A DNA stretch of 64,000 nucleotides, taken from the NCBI GenBank assembly GCA_905147135.1, contig LR990056.1, forward strand, positions 7,698,001 to 7,762,000, read 5' to 3'. The notes under the pieces are model-generated. The model saw only the letters and a list, made by a program, of their open reading frames with translations, did no database searches and had not been told where the DNA came from. How positions within the stretch are numbered: position 1 is the first letter of the stretch; the number at the start of each line of letters is the position of its first letter. Positions 34,651 through 46,747 of this stretch are shown piece by piece. This DNA is from Blastobasis lacticolella (lineage: Eukaryota; Arthropoda; Insecta; Lepidoptera; Blastobasidae). Both the position numbers and the translations under genes were made by a program.

Positions 34651-35446
34651 TCGATCGACGCGAGCGAAGGTTAGAGCGACGGATAGAGCTTCGTTTGAAT
34701 CCATGAAATAACCAAGCTATACTCTCTGATCTAAATGCAGGGTTTGTAGAGTTATTTAAACTTTATAGAAGTAAAAAGCTCTTAAAGAGATCTGATAACT
34801 TTTGCTTTATAAAACCGTTAAGAGCTTAAGAGGCTTGGTGAACCAATTTTGCATGAAATGTTTTTGTAGTAAGTATGGAGGTTTAAGATTTTGTAATTTT
34901 CTTGATATTCGTGTGCAAAGTCTGGCCTGCATACCAAATTTCAGCTTTCCAGCTCTTCGGAAATTGCCCTTTAGATTTATTTTTAATGCAGGCTTGTGTC
35001 CCCCTTAACGGGAGGTTTAAGGCTAAAAGTCAAAAATTTCTAAAGTTTTAAGTCTCTTTGTAATTTGTAAGACATAATCTGTACACCTTGCAGCTTCCTA
35101 AAGGATTGTAGGACTGCCCTATAGGTACAATTTATAAGCAGACATGCAACCCCCTTTTTAAAGTATTGGCAATTACAGATTTCTTAATTTGCCTGTCAGT
35201 TTTGTGTAAATACCAACAGACTGCCAATACCTGCATACCGAATTTCAGTTTCTTAGGACTTCGGGGAGTACCCTAGAGTCTTCGATGAGAAGTCAGTCAG
35301 TGAATCGGTGAGTCAGAGTCGAAATCGAGCTGACTTTTAGTTGGTAATAAAATCCAAATTATAAAAGTTAGACTAATGGAACTATGTGCATTTTATAAGT
35401 ATGCTATGTACATCTTATTGTGAAATGAGATGTCTGGTATAATTAA
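34651..35446. repeat. Direct repeat with GTCA-rich end, period about 306 bp
   Basis: CTGCATACC.AATTTCAG..TT begins similar blocks at 34926 and 35231; each continues with CTTCGG..A.T.CCCT.TAG. The second is followed by AGTCAGTCAGTGAATCGGTGAGTCAG. Otherwise there is no coding signal. Confidence 0.5.
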
Positions 35447-35868
35447 GACCGAAGATATGAGGGTCTGAATATTTAGTGAAACTCTTCAAGAAAAAGGTAA
35501 AGTACTCCCCCTTCTTGTTGCTCGGCTTGGCTGGGGCCCCAGACGGCGCGGTGAAAGTATTGTACTTAGCATTAGGTATAAACTAGACTAGATAACACGT
35601 ATGCTTTAATACAACCCGAATTCCAATATGATACCCACGGAAACACGGAAAATGCCGTGTAAATCTCCTAAATGCGATAGCATGTAATGTATTCTAAGAA
35701 CATGAAAGTAGCAGACGAACATCTTATCCTAAAAAATGAGTTTTCTGGCATTATCTAGATAGACCGAAGATATGAGGCTCTGATAATTTGACGAAACGCT
35801 TCGAGAAAAGGTAACTAGTGCCCCCCCCCCCCCTTCTCCCCTCCTTTTTACTCGGCTTGGCGGGGTCA
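35447..35868 (+). repeat. Direct repeat, period about 314 bp, with C-tract
   Basis: GACCGAAGATATGAGG opens matching blocks at 35447 and 35762, each ending in a C-rich stretch then TCGGCTTGGC.GGG. In the second unit the stretch has expanded to 13 consecutive C (35821-35833). Confidence 0.6.
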
Positions 35869-36159
35869 CTTCCGTACCTTCCGTAGATATAATTTTCCAT
35901 AGAGTGAGCGGACTACTTGTGTCACTGAGTTGTATAAAATAAAAACATGACAGTTATTTCTACTGACGTTACTATCTATCATGAGGATCATCCTTGACGG
36001 CCATTTTAAAAAAGCTGAATCTTTTATTCCCGTTCGTTTAGCTGATCGATATAAAAAAGCTTGGATTTCAGATAAAAATAAAAGTAAATAAAAAGAAAAT
36101 GATATAATATACATACGGTATATCTTTTAATACAACAGATAACGTCACGTATTTTTTCG
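35869..36159. other. No feature recognised
   Basis: AT-rich, no supported feature. Confidence 0.35.
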
Positions 36160-36250
36160 GTAGTCGGGGTAGGCAGAGACCACATCGTTCCACTTAGTAT
36201 GGTCCTGGCAAATCTCTCTCGCTTCTCCCAAATTCATTACCTTTTCAAAC
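36160..36250 (+). repeat. 'GGGGTAGGCAGAGAC' repeat, copy 3
   Basis: TCGGGGTAGGCAGAGACCAC then CACTTAGTATGGTCCTGGCAA and CAAATTCATTACCTTTTCA. Confidence 0.55.
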
Positions 36251-37396
36251 ATGAAAGACCTTTTATTAAAATGTCTTCGATTTGCTTATTTCACTAGCCC
36301 AGATGTACTCTTGTAGAGCTAGGCTTTTCTTTATAGACGCGCCAATTTTCTGTTCAAAGTTTGACCTGTTTTCGTGTTTGATCCTGTTCACTGCTGTGAA
36401 TTTTTATCGTCCAGCGACTGCAACGCAGACGCGATATTTTTCTTTAATTCAAAGTAATTATACAAAACAGGGGGGAGAGTAATGAATGAAGTGCAGCTCA
36501 AACTATTATTGGAAACTATGAAAAGAACGCGGCTGTTTTTTATCATTCTACTCAGTGGCAAACGAGCAGACAGCGCACCTGAAGGAAAGTGGTATCTATC
36601 GCCCGTGACATCTACAACTTATCAGGGTGTCCAAAAATACCACATTGAATGTTTCATATTATGATTCATATTAGACTGCCCTAAACTTAACTGATCCGGT
36701 GACAAAAAATATTATAATGTCAAGAAAGGTGACTCTGCGAATAAGAATATAACAAATTCATCTAAAACACAAATGTGGCATTTTTAGACGGTCTTCTATC
36801 GAATTCACTTCGATTAATGTTCTCAGGAGCTCCATGAACTCGTTTCCATCGAACAAGGAGAGGGACAAAAGTGTACGTAGTTATAGACGTCCAACCATCT
36901 CATAGTCAGCGATTTGCATCTAATTTTCTTATGTGAAGAACAAGAAGACTCTGCCTGCGCCACTATTTCCCGAAAAATATAACATGACTGATATGTGTCT
37001 TCTAGGCAAGCATGCCACTTTTTCGACATCATCGTCGCTTCCCATCAGGTGAGATGAAGTCAAAGGAAAACCTGTTGCCTATAAAAATAACTGTAGCCAT
37101 AAATGCAAATTGCAGCATATAAAGCGACGCCCATACGTTCGTCACGATTTTTGCCACCAGAATACAAACAAACTGCGGTGGATTTTATTATGGGCCGCTG
37201 TGACACATTCATTGTTCAACGAAATTTATATTCAAAGTAAGATTACTTTTTTGATTAACACGCTTTTTTGCTATAACAACTTTCATGTTGCTTAATGTTA
37301 TTTAGAGGTCTTACTGTATGTTAGTACCTACCATGAAATTATATAGTTTGTCTGACGACTGTCATTTTTTAAAACATAGTAATCACAGTAAGGGGC
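36251..37396. other. No gene; tail scrap at 36550-36620
   Basis: 36550-36620 (CAGTGGCAAACGAGCAGACAGC) is a minus-strand scrap of the tail family at 41765-41915. The rest has no supported feature. Confidence 0.4.
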
Positions 37397-37632
37397 CGTG
37401 TGGTGTCCGACAGAGTAGAATAGTACCAACCCCTGATATTCGTGGGTGTTGTACAAGGCAACTAACATTTTCGAGGTAAAAGATCTGGAGTCTCCGTAGG
37501 CTGGAAAAGAGACAGCAGCGTTTTCCCGTTTTATATTTGCAACACTGCGATACTGTGGAGGTTATAGCAATAACCTCCTTAATCGTGGGAGAGGCCTAAC
37601 TTCTGCAGTGGACAGTTATGGGCTGCGATGAT
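37397..37632 (+). repeat. 'GTGTGGTGTCCG' repeat, copy 3
   Basis: GTGTGGTGTCCGACAGAGTA start, 'GACAGCAGCGTTTTCCC' middle, 'CTGCAGTGGACAGTTATGGG' end; same strand as 1831-2082. Confidence 0.7.
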
Positions 37633-37909
37633 CAATCGCAGTACATAAAATGGCAGACATATGACTGGAGTTCATGAATGGTTCAATTGTTATTACCTAA
37701 CATACCTAATGAGAGCGCCTGTCTGTGCTTGAATATGCCTGTAAGCTCAAGGCTGTCATTCGCAGCATCAAAATCACATCGAGTGTTTCTGAAACGGACA
37801 TATGCCTAGTAAACAGGACGGGATTTGATATAGGTAACTATTATACCTGGACTTCTTAGTATACCTTACGTCGCCGTTTGCCGTGTTCCCGTAGATCGTT
37901 TCGTGATAA

Positions 37910-38040
37910 ATTTCAGCTACATGTTATCCTAGCTACAAAGCTTTAAAAATTCTTAAAATTCCGATAATATTTCAACCTACGTGTTATCCTGGTTTAGCTA
38001 CAATACTTTAAAATTTCATAAAAATCCGATAACAAGGTAG
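37910..38040 (+). repeat. Two-copy tandem repeat, period about 60-66 bp
   Basis: TGTTATCCT followed by AGCTACAA..CTTTAAAA..TT and TCCGATAA occurs at 37922 and 37982. Confidence 0.65.
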
Positions 38041-38922
38041 TTAGTTCGTAAAAGAGTCATAAATAATAACAGAAAACGAGTCGTCCTACCTACGATTAAA
38101 TGGATTCCTGGTTACCATAATGTAGAGGGGGTTACTAGCAGGATTAGCAACACCTTGAACCGAGCTTCCATGAAAACCAACTTATCTCACCCGATAGCCT
38201 TCACTAATTGTCGACATTTTGAAATATAATTTTGTTTTCAAAGATAAAATACTTAAAACAAACAGACTTTTACCTAATAATATATCTCTTTGCTACAAAA
38301 TAATCGCGCGTGCGTATGCTGTACTGCAAGCCGGCTGTTTGAACCCTCCCATACATTGCAAGCGAACACAACTTATCGCCGCGGCGCCCGCAGCCGCGGA
38401 CGCAGGGTGAACGCTTTGGTTTGACCGGAACTTAACACCTGCATATAAAATTATTGGATCTTCAAAGATAGGTAGTGTACGATATAATATTATAATTTTC
38501 TCTCGAATGTTATTACTCGATTTCATTTGATTCGAAGAGAATCGGGGAAAACGCTCAATCTTCTAAAAATTAGGAGAGACTAAGTACTCTTCTGGGCACT
38601 TCAAGGAAAAAAAATACAAGTATAAGTAACAGTAACCGAGCCAGAGTAATCTAATTAAAACTGAGGACCTCTCGAACAGAATGGGAAATGAGTAAGGTAA
38701 ATAGGCGATTCAATTTGTTCTATGTTTGGGCGATTGTCCTAAGTAAACTCGGTTTGCTTCACCTCGTCTTAATTAAAAATATCCGGAACAACAATCACGT
38801 CTGGGCTGCTTCATGTCCTGTGACATATACATTTCAAACTCGTACCGGTATCACCCTTTTACACTACGTTTCGTATGTCATTCAGGCAGACTGACTATAC
38901 ACTCATGTATTGTATATAGTCA
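38041..38922. other. No feature recognised
   Basis: Includes a GC-rich patch at 38375-38410 (GCCGCGGCGCCCGCAGCCGC) with open frames on both strands but no recognisable protein. Confidence 0.35.
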
Positions 38923-38996
38923 GTCAGCCTTTGTGGAGATCTCTGAGGGAGGCCTTTGCCCAGCTAAGGGCGTTTTACCGCTGATATGATGATGAT
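38923..38996 (+). repeat. RTE-like 3' tail, copy 4 (about 70 bp)
   Basis: CCTTTGTGGAGATCTCTGAG, GGAGGCCTTTGCCCAGC and CGCTGATATGATGATGATG. Confidence 0.7.
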
Positions 38997-41483
38997 GATG
39001 ATGATAATCAGTATAAGTATTGTTCGGGTTTCAAGCATGCATGTAAGAAGTAGGTATATTTTGCCGTTTCCATGCAAGGCAGACGAGATGGACATATTAG
39101 TAACGACAACATACAAACACCAAGCATATCTTGATTTATTTTTGCCCGCTAATTACATGAAGGAGCTACTAGAATGTTCTACCTCTTAGTTAATAGTCGC
39201 ACTGTCGGTACGCCACCAATTAATGGAAGAGGATGGACTCTGATGGGCACTACACATATTCTGAAGAGCTACTACGTGGTTATCAACGATTATAGTCCAT
39301 TTCATAATTTATATTAGGATATGCAGCCTTTATTCTGACTCCGTAACCAAGTGAATAATGATATCAAGTCTTTGGAGCTGATTCAGGATTTTCATGCTAG
39401 AACTTCTTGAAAGTCCTTCTGTTTTACGTATACCATCCGTCGATGGAAGGGTTGATGGTAGAATTGATGCTTTATCTTACTCTATTGGACGCTACACGGC
39501 CTCAGAACCCAAATTTCATTGTTGGCATTAGGATGTGCGGGCCTTTATCCTCACTCCGTGGCCAAGCCGAAAATGAAATCAACTTTTCAAAGCAGATCCG
39601 GGAAACTCTCAACTTTTGGTTGTCAAAACTGGAGCCGTGGAGTTAAATATAAAATGTTTTCCGTGTAACACGCAAAGTACTTGATTACAAAGTTAAATTA
39701 CGGACCAGTGGCATTATTAAGTCTTTATTACGGTGTCTGCGTTGCTTATAGGTAGGCTGGGGGCACCCACATAATAAGATATAGAATTATAATGTTTTTA
39801 AGTAAGAAAAAGAATGAGATGGAAAATTTGTGAGAATGGATGTTTGTTACTTGCTATTCTCCGCAAATACTACTAATTAGATTTTATTTATTTATTTACA
39901 ATTTATTGCACACAATAAAGTTTGTGAGAAAGTACAAATTAGTCACAAAATAACAGGCATTACTCATCTTTAAAAAGAAGTTACTCCCAGCAGAATATTT
40001 TTGAAATTTTGCATAGTTGTAGAAATCTAAGAAGAACACATTGTCTGTAACCCAAAAGTTCCCGTGGGAATACGACATGTCGTAACAGAATTTTATGGGT
40101 CAGCAAAGCAGAAATGATTCTAAATGAATATTCGTAATATGTAATCGGTAGGCAGATCTTCTATCAGAATATAAGACAATTTCCATAGGCACCTACTACA
40201 TTTACATTGCAAAACTATTTCAACGAATTTTTAGAGTAGAAGAAATAATGAACGCCATACCCAACTTGTGTTGCAAAAGTGAGAAAGAATCTGGTAAAAA
40301 TACGTGAGGCGTCACAAATATATCCCTCAGGGTATGGTTTAAAATGTATGTCGCCCAGCAGGAGACACGACTAAGGTCTTCAGTCATGAATAAACGATTT
40401 GAGAGTACCATGTGCGTTTTTCATGTTTTTCTTTTTGCGTCGAAGCTTTTGTAAAAATTGAGGCGGCTCTTGTTGAATAGAAAGTGACGTAGTAATTTAC
40501 CATTGGCATATTACTTCGCGTTGCAGTAGTTTGAACACCAAATTTACTATTTTCGAAACCTGACCTGTCCATTAAATTTAATTTCTAAATTTTATTGATA
40601 AATTATATTTTAGATAGGTATACAGATGTTGCACAGTTTTAATGCCATAAAATTATTACTATGATCTGTCCAGACTCGCATCTCGCAGACTAACTTGTCT
40701 TATTTGGTTATGGAAATTATGTATTTAAATTGACAATTCGCTGCAATATTAATTGAAATTCACATTCTATGTCTGTCTTATATAATTCATGAGGTCTATA
40801 TAATAAATAAATATTGGGTATTGTTTGTTCATCAAAAAAGACAAGTCTGTCTGGACAGATCATAATTACAACAATGGCCGTTTACACTTGAATACGTTGA
40901 TGCTAATTATTTTATATATACCAACATATACTTATTAATATAATTTGAATGTCAATTTACACTAATATTACATTTTAGACTTGGTCTGCTTTCGCGATGC
41001 CCACGAACAATGTCATTGGGTACCCAATAAGTAATTATTGTCTCCGTATTTTATGTACCGATTTTTTTATTTTATTTTATTGAAAAATTATTATGTCGTG
41101 ACCTCCATTTGTGTGAAGTGTTTCTGTTTTCCTGCCTTTGATATTAATTTAAATATTTGATCATCATTATCATCTGAGCATCCAATCTAGGCTTCTAAAA
41201 TCTAGACCTCTTTTTCTTTTCTTTTTTCGCTTGGTTTTCATTACCTCTCCTCATGTCGTAAGCCGTTGGCTTTCGAACCCGACTCGGCGATGTCATTCCC
41301 TGCTTCTTTGGGTCTCCCGCGGGACCTCTTTCCTGATACTGGCAAGTTTTGTTTACCTACATCTTTATATCAGGTGTTAGGACAGCCTGAGGAGTTTTCC
41401 TGGGTGAGTACTACCGCTTTATCTATTTCTGAAACCAAGCAACTATACTTGGATTGTTGTCTTCCGGTTCGAAAGATACGGTA
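38997..41483. other. No gene recognised; partial duplication near 39314 and 39528
   Basis: TTAGGAT.TGC.G.CTTTAT.CTCACTCCG-type blocks recur 214 bp apart (39314 and 39528), probably an old tandem duplication. 39890-40080 on the minus strand is T-rich with ATTTATTTATTTA and may be a retroelement 3' end; I cannot name it. Two short frames at 40220-40572 (minus) and one at 41266-41484 (plus) are not recognisable. Confidence 0.35.
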
Positions 41484-41745
41484 GCGCAGACGACCTGAGT
41501 AGTGCAATGGTCAACATGCCGGTCTGCCACGCAAGAGGTCCCGGGTTCGATTCCCGGCCGGGCAGAAATTGAAATGATGAATTTTAATTTCTGTGACGGG
41601 TCTGGGTGTTCTATGTATAATAAGTATGTATATATAAAAAAAAAAAGTATTTAATTAGTATATCAGTTATCTAGCACCCATAGTACAAGCTTTGCTTAGT
41701 TTGGGGCTAGATGGCGCTGTGTGAATTTGTCCACGAATATTTATT
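41484..41745 (+). repeat. tRNA-derived SINE, copy 3 (complete)
   Basis: Best copy of this family: box A-like region in GAGTAGTGCAATGG, perfect box B GGTTCGATTCC (41544-41554), GGCCGGGCAG end of the tRNA-like head, AATTTTAATTTCTGTGACGGG body, a poly(A)-like interior run, and the distal GGGGCTAGATGGCGCTGTG block. Confidence 0.8.
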
Positions 41746-41764
41746 TATTTTATTTATAGAAATG

Positions 41765-41915
41765 CAGCATTCATTTCATCTTAGTCTTTACAGTGACAAC
41801 GTACCTGCAGCGGACAACCTAAATGAATGAATCGTAGATGTTATTGGCGATAGTTACCGCTTACCATCAGGTGGGCGGTTTGCTCGTTTGTGATTGCTTA
41901 GAATAAAAAAATATC
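41765..41915 (+). repeat. LINE/SINE tail, 'GGTGGGCGGTTTGCTCGTTTG' type
   Basis: GAATCGTAGATGTTATTGGC, GCTTACCATCAGGTGGGCGG and TTTGCTCGTTTGTGATTGC. Inverse scraps lie at 24830, 28375 and 36550. Confidence 0.55.
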
Positions 41916-42134
41916 TATTTGCCACATCTCCTTGGGGCTTACGCAGCACGTGACCATACCAGCGCATGCGAGCCTATCAATAATATCTGCGATGACTCTC
42001 ACGCTAGGCTGTAGGTACTTTTTACATCCACCGCACTAGGTACATATTTTAGTTTCTTTGGCGTGGAGTTCATGGTACTTCGGCAGCGCTGGACATGTCT
42101 CGAAGCCCTAGAGCATTATAGCTCTAATAATAAT

Positions 42135-42330
42135 CTTGTATAGGCCTCTTGACCTTAACATGATCCAATCTAATCAGGTTCCCCTGGTAGCCCCTGACCC
42201 TTCATAGAGATCAGATGGCAGTCGCTCCCCTGAAATTATCTTATCTGCCAAATCCTGGATCATGGTCAAGGTGGAACTAGGGCCCTCGTGCGCAAGAGCA
42301 CAACCGAAACATTAACGAAAATATGATTAT
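42135..42330 (+). repeat. SINE body, 'ATCCAATC' family
   Basis: TAACATGATCCAATCTAATC, GATCAGATGGCAGTCGCTCC and CCTGGATCATGGTCAAGGTG, ending in GGGCCCTCGTGCGCAAGAGC. Confidence 0.7.
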
Positions 42331-42360
42331 TAGGCGAAAGCCGTGAACTCCCTCCATTTG

Positions 42361-42443
42361 GCCTAAGCTGGGAGGAGGCCGAAGGAGCAGGCTTACATAT
42401 GGCCTAAGCTGGGAGGAGGCCGAAGGAGCGGGCTTACATATGG
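42361..42443 (+). repeat. Two-copy tandem repeat, period 41 bp
   Basis: GCCTAAGCTGGGAGGAGGCC and its continuation to GGCTTACATATGG repeat with one A/G difference (42361 and 42402). The near identity points to recent unequal exchange or slippage. Confidence 0.85.
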
Positions 42444-43427
42444 ACCGGCAGACCACCGACTTGCTGACTGCACACGAACGAGGACCGTCCTAACAACCGG
42501 ACTACTGCTACTAGAGGCAGCCGCCGACATACCGTTGACAACGTGAAGTCAGTGTATAAGCACGCCTTACTTGAATTTATCTGTAATATTGATAGCTTCG
42601 TTCCCTACACGGATGGTTTCAAGATCTGTTCTGCAGCCAGCCGTGTACTCTGTTTTGCCGACATTTAATTTTTAACTGGGTTTGTTAGTTATTTATTACA
42701 ATAATTAAGCAGATTTTGGGTTATTACTGTTATTATATCCTTTTATCAAAATGAACTGAAGCAAGCAAGCTTATTGTTGGTATACAGAAAGGGTTTAAAA
42801 AAAACCATAATATGGATTTAAACTCTGCTCTGTATTGAAACTGTTTGTTCTGTTCTAAGAAATGTATGCGTAAGTACTTTTGTTAAAACCTTTTCGAGCA
42901 TAGATTTTAAATTGTAGGTAGATAAACTCGTGAAAATGTAGGTAGCAATGAAAAGACGAGGGCTTAGCTCAATAAAATGTAATGCTTTACAATGCCATTG
43001 TACAAAGTACGAATGATAAGGTCGATCCTGTTTTAACATTTCGCGAAACTCGCAAATTCTAACCCTTTTATTCCGGTGGAGGCATCCCGGGCGGAATCTT
43101 TGTTACGGAGCATTATCTTAATTAGTAAAGAGGTGTAAATTTTGCTGTTAAGCACCCTTGTTCACTGGGAAACAACTGGTGCGGCGTATTTCCGAAAAAA
43201 ATAACCTTAACAATGTTATTTAACACTTTAATCCGTAATGCCGGTCGCCGGATTTATCGACCGCGCACGTATTTTGGGACAACTTTGACAATATAATTTT
43301 CTTGAATTTAATCTTGAATCTTGAATCTTCACAACAACCTGAGACCACTACTGCCTCGTAAACATTAGTGGGGGCCACAATGACGTACAATAGTCACGTC
43401 TTAGTTACTTTGTGATCCTTTTACTGA
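42444..43427. other. No feature recognised
   Basis: No supported gene or repeat. Confidence 0.35.
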
Positions 43428-43790
43428 TCTTTCACTGTGTCCACATGGAGGCCAAAATACGCCACTCATGCCGAACCTTGTTGGGCCTCGTGGATGCAAA
43501 TGCAATAAATATATTGGCGAAGGAGGTGGTGGAGTATGTCCGTAAAGCCAAAAACTACGTCGTGAGGGTTCAGCCTTTACTGTCGAGTCGTGAACGTAAT
43601 TTCAACTCGTTCGTGTCATTGAAAGTGTCGTGACGAAAGACTTAGGAACCCTCATGAAGGAAGAATTATGGCCAAAAGGTGTTGTGTTTCGGCGATTTCG
43701 GGGACAATTGCGAGCGCCGACGTCACAGATGCACAGAACAAATGTGTCTTACACAAAGTGTAGCATAGATTAAGTTTAAAATGTATACTT
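43428..43790 (+). pseudogene. ORF1-like retroelement relic, copy 2
   Basis: A plus-strand frame from about 43446 reads EAKIRHSCRTLLGLVDANAI, VVEYVRKAKNYVVRVQPLL and SRERNFNSFVSLKVS before a stop; a shifted frame continues with LMKEELWPKGVVF and FRRFRGQL. An RVxPL-x-NSF-x-W-P-G-V layout is common in the C-terminus of non-LTR ORF1 proteins; the assignment is inference. The 3' part matches 17222-17440. Confidence 0.5.
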
Positions 43791-44032
43791 TTATATATTA
43801 GTTTATTGTTTTTATATTGTTATGTATAGGTTTCAATATTGTTAATATTGTATTCGTTTAATGGTTTTTATTTTAAATATTGTGTATTATATCTATGGGC
43901 CCTTGTCGCCTGAAATTAAAAAAATAAATAAAAATCATATTACCGCACTATATGTAATATCAATGTGACCAAAGATACAGTGACAGTATTGGTGCAGTGT
44001 CACAATCTTATTTGACCCCGTGTCGGTGTCGC
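43791..44032. other. AT-rich retroelement-like tail
   Basis: Ends in GAAATTAAAAAAATAAATAAAAAT near 43912-43935, probably the tail of the ORF1-like relic. Confidence 0.4.
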
Positions 44033-44105
44033 CCCTGTCACTCGCACTTATAGTTCCAGTTTTAGGCACCGTGTCAGATAAATTTGTGGCACAGTACCAA
44101 TACAA
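44033..44105. mobile_element. Palindromic MITE-like element, 'CTGATCCGGTNAC' family
   Basis: TCTTATTTGACCCCGTGTCG at one end, GTTCCAGTTTTAGGCACCG and GTCAGATAAATTTGTGGCAC at the other. Confidence 0.5.
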
Positions 44106-44305
44106 TAAACTTTCCCGTCTGTTTCTTCAACGGATTCTACAACTCGTTCTGATCAAATTTCTCGTCATATTGGTCTGGTTGATTCGTAAGGAATAGAATG
44201 TTGCAAAATGAATTAGGTATTCAACAACTAATTGGTTCGTATTTGACCAATTAGTCGATCGGTTCAGTTAGTCCGAATGGATTGTTAGAGTCAAATATAA
44301 TACAA

Positions 44306-44541
44306 TTTTTTTTATATACCACCAAGGTGGCAAACAAGCTTACGGCCTGCCTGATGGTAAGCAGTCACCGCAGCCTATGGACGTTTGCAACACCAGGGGC
44401 ATCACCCACGCGTTGCCGACCCCGTAAAAACCTTTTAACTCCTTTCTTGAAGAACTCCATGTTGTACTCTCCAGGGAAACATCTCCAGGTAGTTCATTCC
44501 ACAACCTTAGTGTGCGTGGGAGAAAGTTCCTTACTACACAG
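44306..44541 (-). mobile_element. Jockey-like non-LTR 3' end, copy 2
   Basis: Near-identical to 12822-13073: poly(T) start, ACCAAGGTGGCAAACAAGCT, CACCAGGGGCATCACCCACG, TTGAAGAACTCCATGTTGTA, ending in the coding block for FLPRT.RLWNELP on the minus strand. Confidence 0.75.
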
Positions 44542-45041
44542 ATTTATATAATACTACACAGATTAACCCAGTGTAAAATCCTCCTTAGGCAATACACAAA
44601 CAAAAACTTGCTTATTGTTATGAAAATAACAAAAGTCGTTAAAATAATAATTTTCGCCGATCCCCTTTGTTTCCTGTGAAATAGTATTTTTCACGATAAA
44701 ACTTTTCTTTTTATTACGAAAATAATCTAATTATGAAGTAAGTAACAAAGTCGTTTAATTCTATTTCCAAACTTGAAAGGAAATTGCTTTATCTACTTTA
44801 TACTTTAAAACTGAATTGAGGGAAAAAATGGCAATTTTTATAAAGCTACTTCTATCAAAAAATTTTTTGTTATAAAATGAACTAGGGTGAACTTTTGTTA
44901 TAATTGTCAAATTATCCCAAAAAACACGTATGTGTGTGCCGCGCCGCAATGCGAATTGAACATGCTTTGGTCGCTATCGTGGAGGTTTTGTTTTATACAT
45001 AGAGTCCGCGCTAGATAACTAAGGTTGCGTTTTATTTGTAT
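44542..45041. other. No feature recognised
   Basis: AT-rich, no supported feature. Confidence 0.35.
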
Positions 45042-45315
45042 TGCCTAGGGAGACATACGGACGGACGGTCCACCTGATGGAAAGCGGCGTTACTTAAATG
45101 TTAATTTTAAATGTTCGATTATTTTCTTTGAATACCTATTTTCGACTGTCTTTTGTTATTCGTGGCACTTCACTAAAGGGGCGGTACCTGTCCATGAAGT
45201 ATGATATTATCCATAGTACATTTTACCGAAAAAAAAACACGGTACTTCATAGGCGTGCGCCAAGGACCAAGAATAATTAGTTGTCATAATTATTATCCTA
45301 TTTTAGACAAAGCAT
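45042..45315 (+). repeat. 'TTCGTGGCACTTC' repeat, copy 1
   Basis: Matches 57640-57866: TTAATTTTAAAT, TTGTTATTCGTGGCACTTC, CTAAAGGGGCGGT.CCTGTC, TAGTACATTTTAC, GTGCGCCAAGGACCAAGAAT and ATTAGACAAAG-like end. The first 50 bp include GGACGGTCCACCTGATGGAA, a LINE tail also seen at 46917. Confidence 0.65.
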
Positions 45316-45473
45316 AGTAACAGTAAAGGTTTAATTATTGTAGCTCGTGTTCCAACACTGAAGCGCTGTATTATATCAGCTGAACTAAAACTCTTACTAA
45401 TAACTTTGTTCATACGTTGATCAAGCGTTGAACGCTCATTTAACGAGTACAAGGCTACAAGGCTTATTTTTAC

Positions 45474-45545
45474 AGGTGCAACAAATTTATCTGATCCGGT
45501 AACAACGTCGCTGTTGTTGGAATGGGCATGACATTTCACTTACGA
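45474..45545. mobile_element. Palindromic MITE-like element, 'CTGATCCGGTNAC' family
   Basis: CAACAAATTTATCTGATCCG, GTAACAACGTCGCTGTTGTT, then GACATTTCACTTA. Half-length copy. Confidence 0.55.
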
Positions 45546-45559
45546 AGCTTGAAGAGGAG

Positions 45560-46730
45560 CATTAACACGGGAGACAACTCGGGAGCACACTTTTTGAGAA
45601 CGATAGCCGGAATACCATCAGGTCGGACTTCCGGATGTCTAGGGAGAGAAGCACACGTCTTATGATTTTTTAGGTGAAACGAACCTCGGGCATGATGCTC
45701 ACACACCGTGAGATGGTAGGCGGTGCAGCTCCCCCATCATCCAGAGTTGAGTTATGAGCAAAGAGATTACCCAAAAGATCGGCTTTCTTCTTTGCTATGT
45801 GGGCGAACTGGTCATCTGGCTTGCGCAAAGGTGAAAAGGTGGTCCGACAAAAGTTCCCCTAGACAGCTTTGGAGAGAGACCAAAAAGCACGGCTCCCAGA
45901 GGGGTAGCTGATTAGTTTCTCTCCAATTAACTACCCTCTTTGTAGACCTCGATACAGCATTGTACCTTTTCCTCAAAATGTGGGTGTTAGGGTCCTTTTG
46001 GGCCCGAGCCACTGTCCGGGCACTGTCTCTAGGTGGTGATGTACGGCGTTCAGATTGGAGTGTAGACTCCTGATATTACAAAAGTCCACTCTAAGTGTGG
46101 AAAGGGGTGCCGCTGAGAGAACCTTACTTTTATTTTTCCTTGCTATTTGTGGTAATATTAAAGTTGGGGATGTAAAGGAGTGGTACAACATCGGTATCCA
46201 GTAGGGCAAGGACGTTTTGCTTCTGAAAGCTGCAGAGATGGGTAATGTGACAAGCTGGCACGGGGGACGGAAGGGCCCCCGATCCCCCCTGAATATACCT
46301 GCCAGGTCCACTCCGGTCTCCTAACCCGGCATGACAGATATATTCAGGATTTTTTGCACAGTTGGCGGGACAGGCTCCCGGGCCGGAGATTATAAGTGAT
46401 GCCCGGGTTCGGGTCCCCTACTAACTGGCGAGCGGCCAGCGACGAACCGTTTCATCGGGTCTCCCTGGCCCCCGTGCCAACCTGTCACGCCCAACCCTCT
46501 TACATGTCCATCACTGGGACCTATAGGATACCAATATTATAGCACTCGGACAAGGGGGGAATGGCTCACGGAGTACTCTGACGAAACACAGCCCAGAGGC
46601 TGCTTAGCGCCATGCAGACTCAGCTCCGTGGGTGGTAGGCCTTACCACCAAGCAATTTTGGCTGCACTCTTCGCACCACCCGGGGGTCACGTGTAGGGTC
46701 TCTAGGGTATAGCCTACGGTTGTGGTGCAG
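45560..46730 (-). pseudogene. Jockey-like retrotransposon, 5' region with internal deletion
   Basis: Read on the minus strand from about 46730: GC-rich 5' UTR, then a frame with KVLSAAPLSTLRVDFCNIRS and LHSNLNAVHHHLET, the start of a Jockey-like APE domain. Within a few codons this passes into ARAQKDPNTHILRKRYNAVS, which belongs after the endonuclease domain, so about 1 kb of coding sequence is missing. It continues with YPSGSRAFWSLSKAV, GNFCR, SPLRKPDDQFAHIAK and NSTLDDGGAAPPTISRC, the linker before the RT domain, and ends at about 45560 with stops and frameshifts. The RT catalytic motif is absent. Confidence 0.75.
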
Positions 46731-46747
46731 CAAGATCCCCAAAACAC

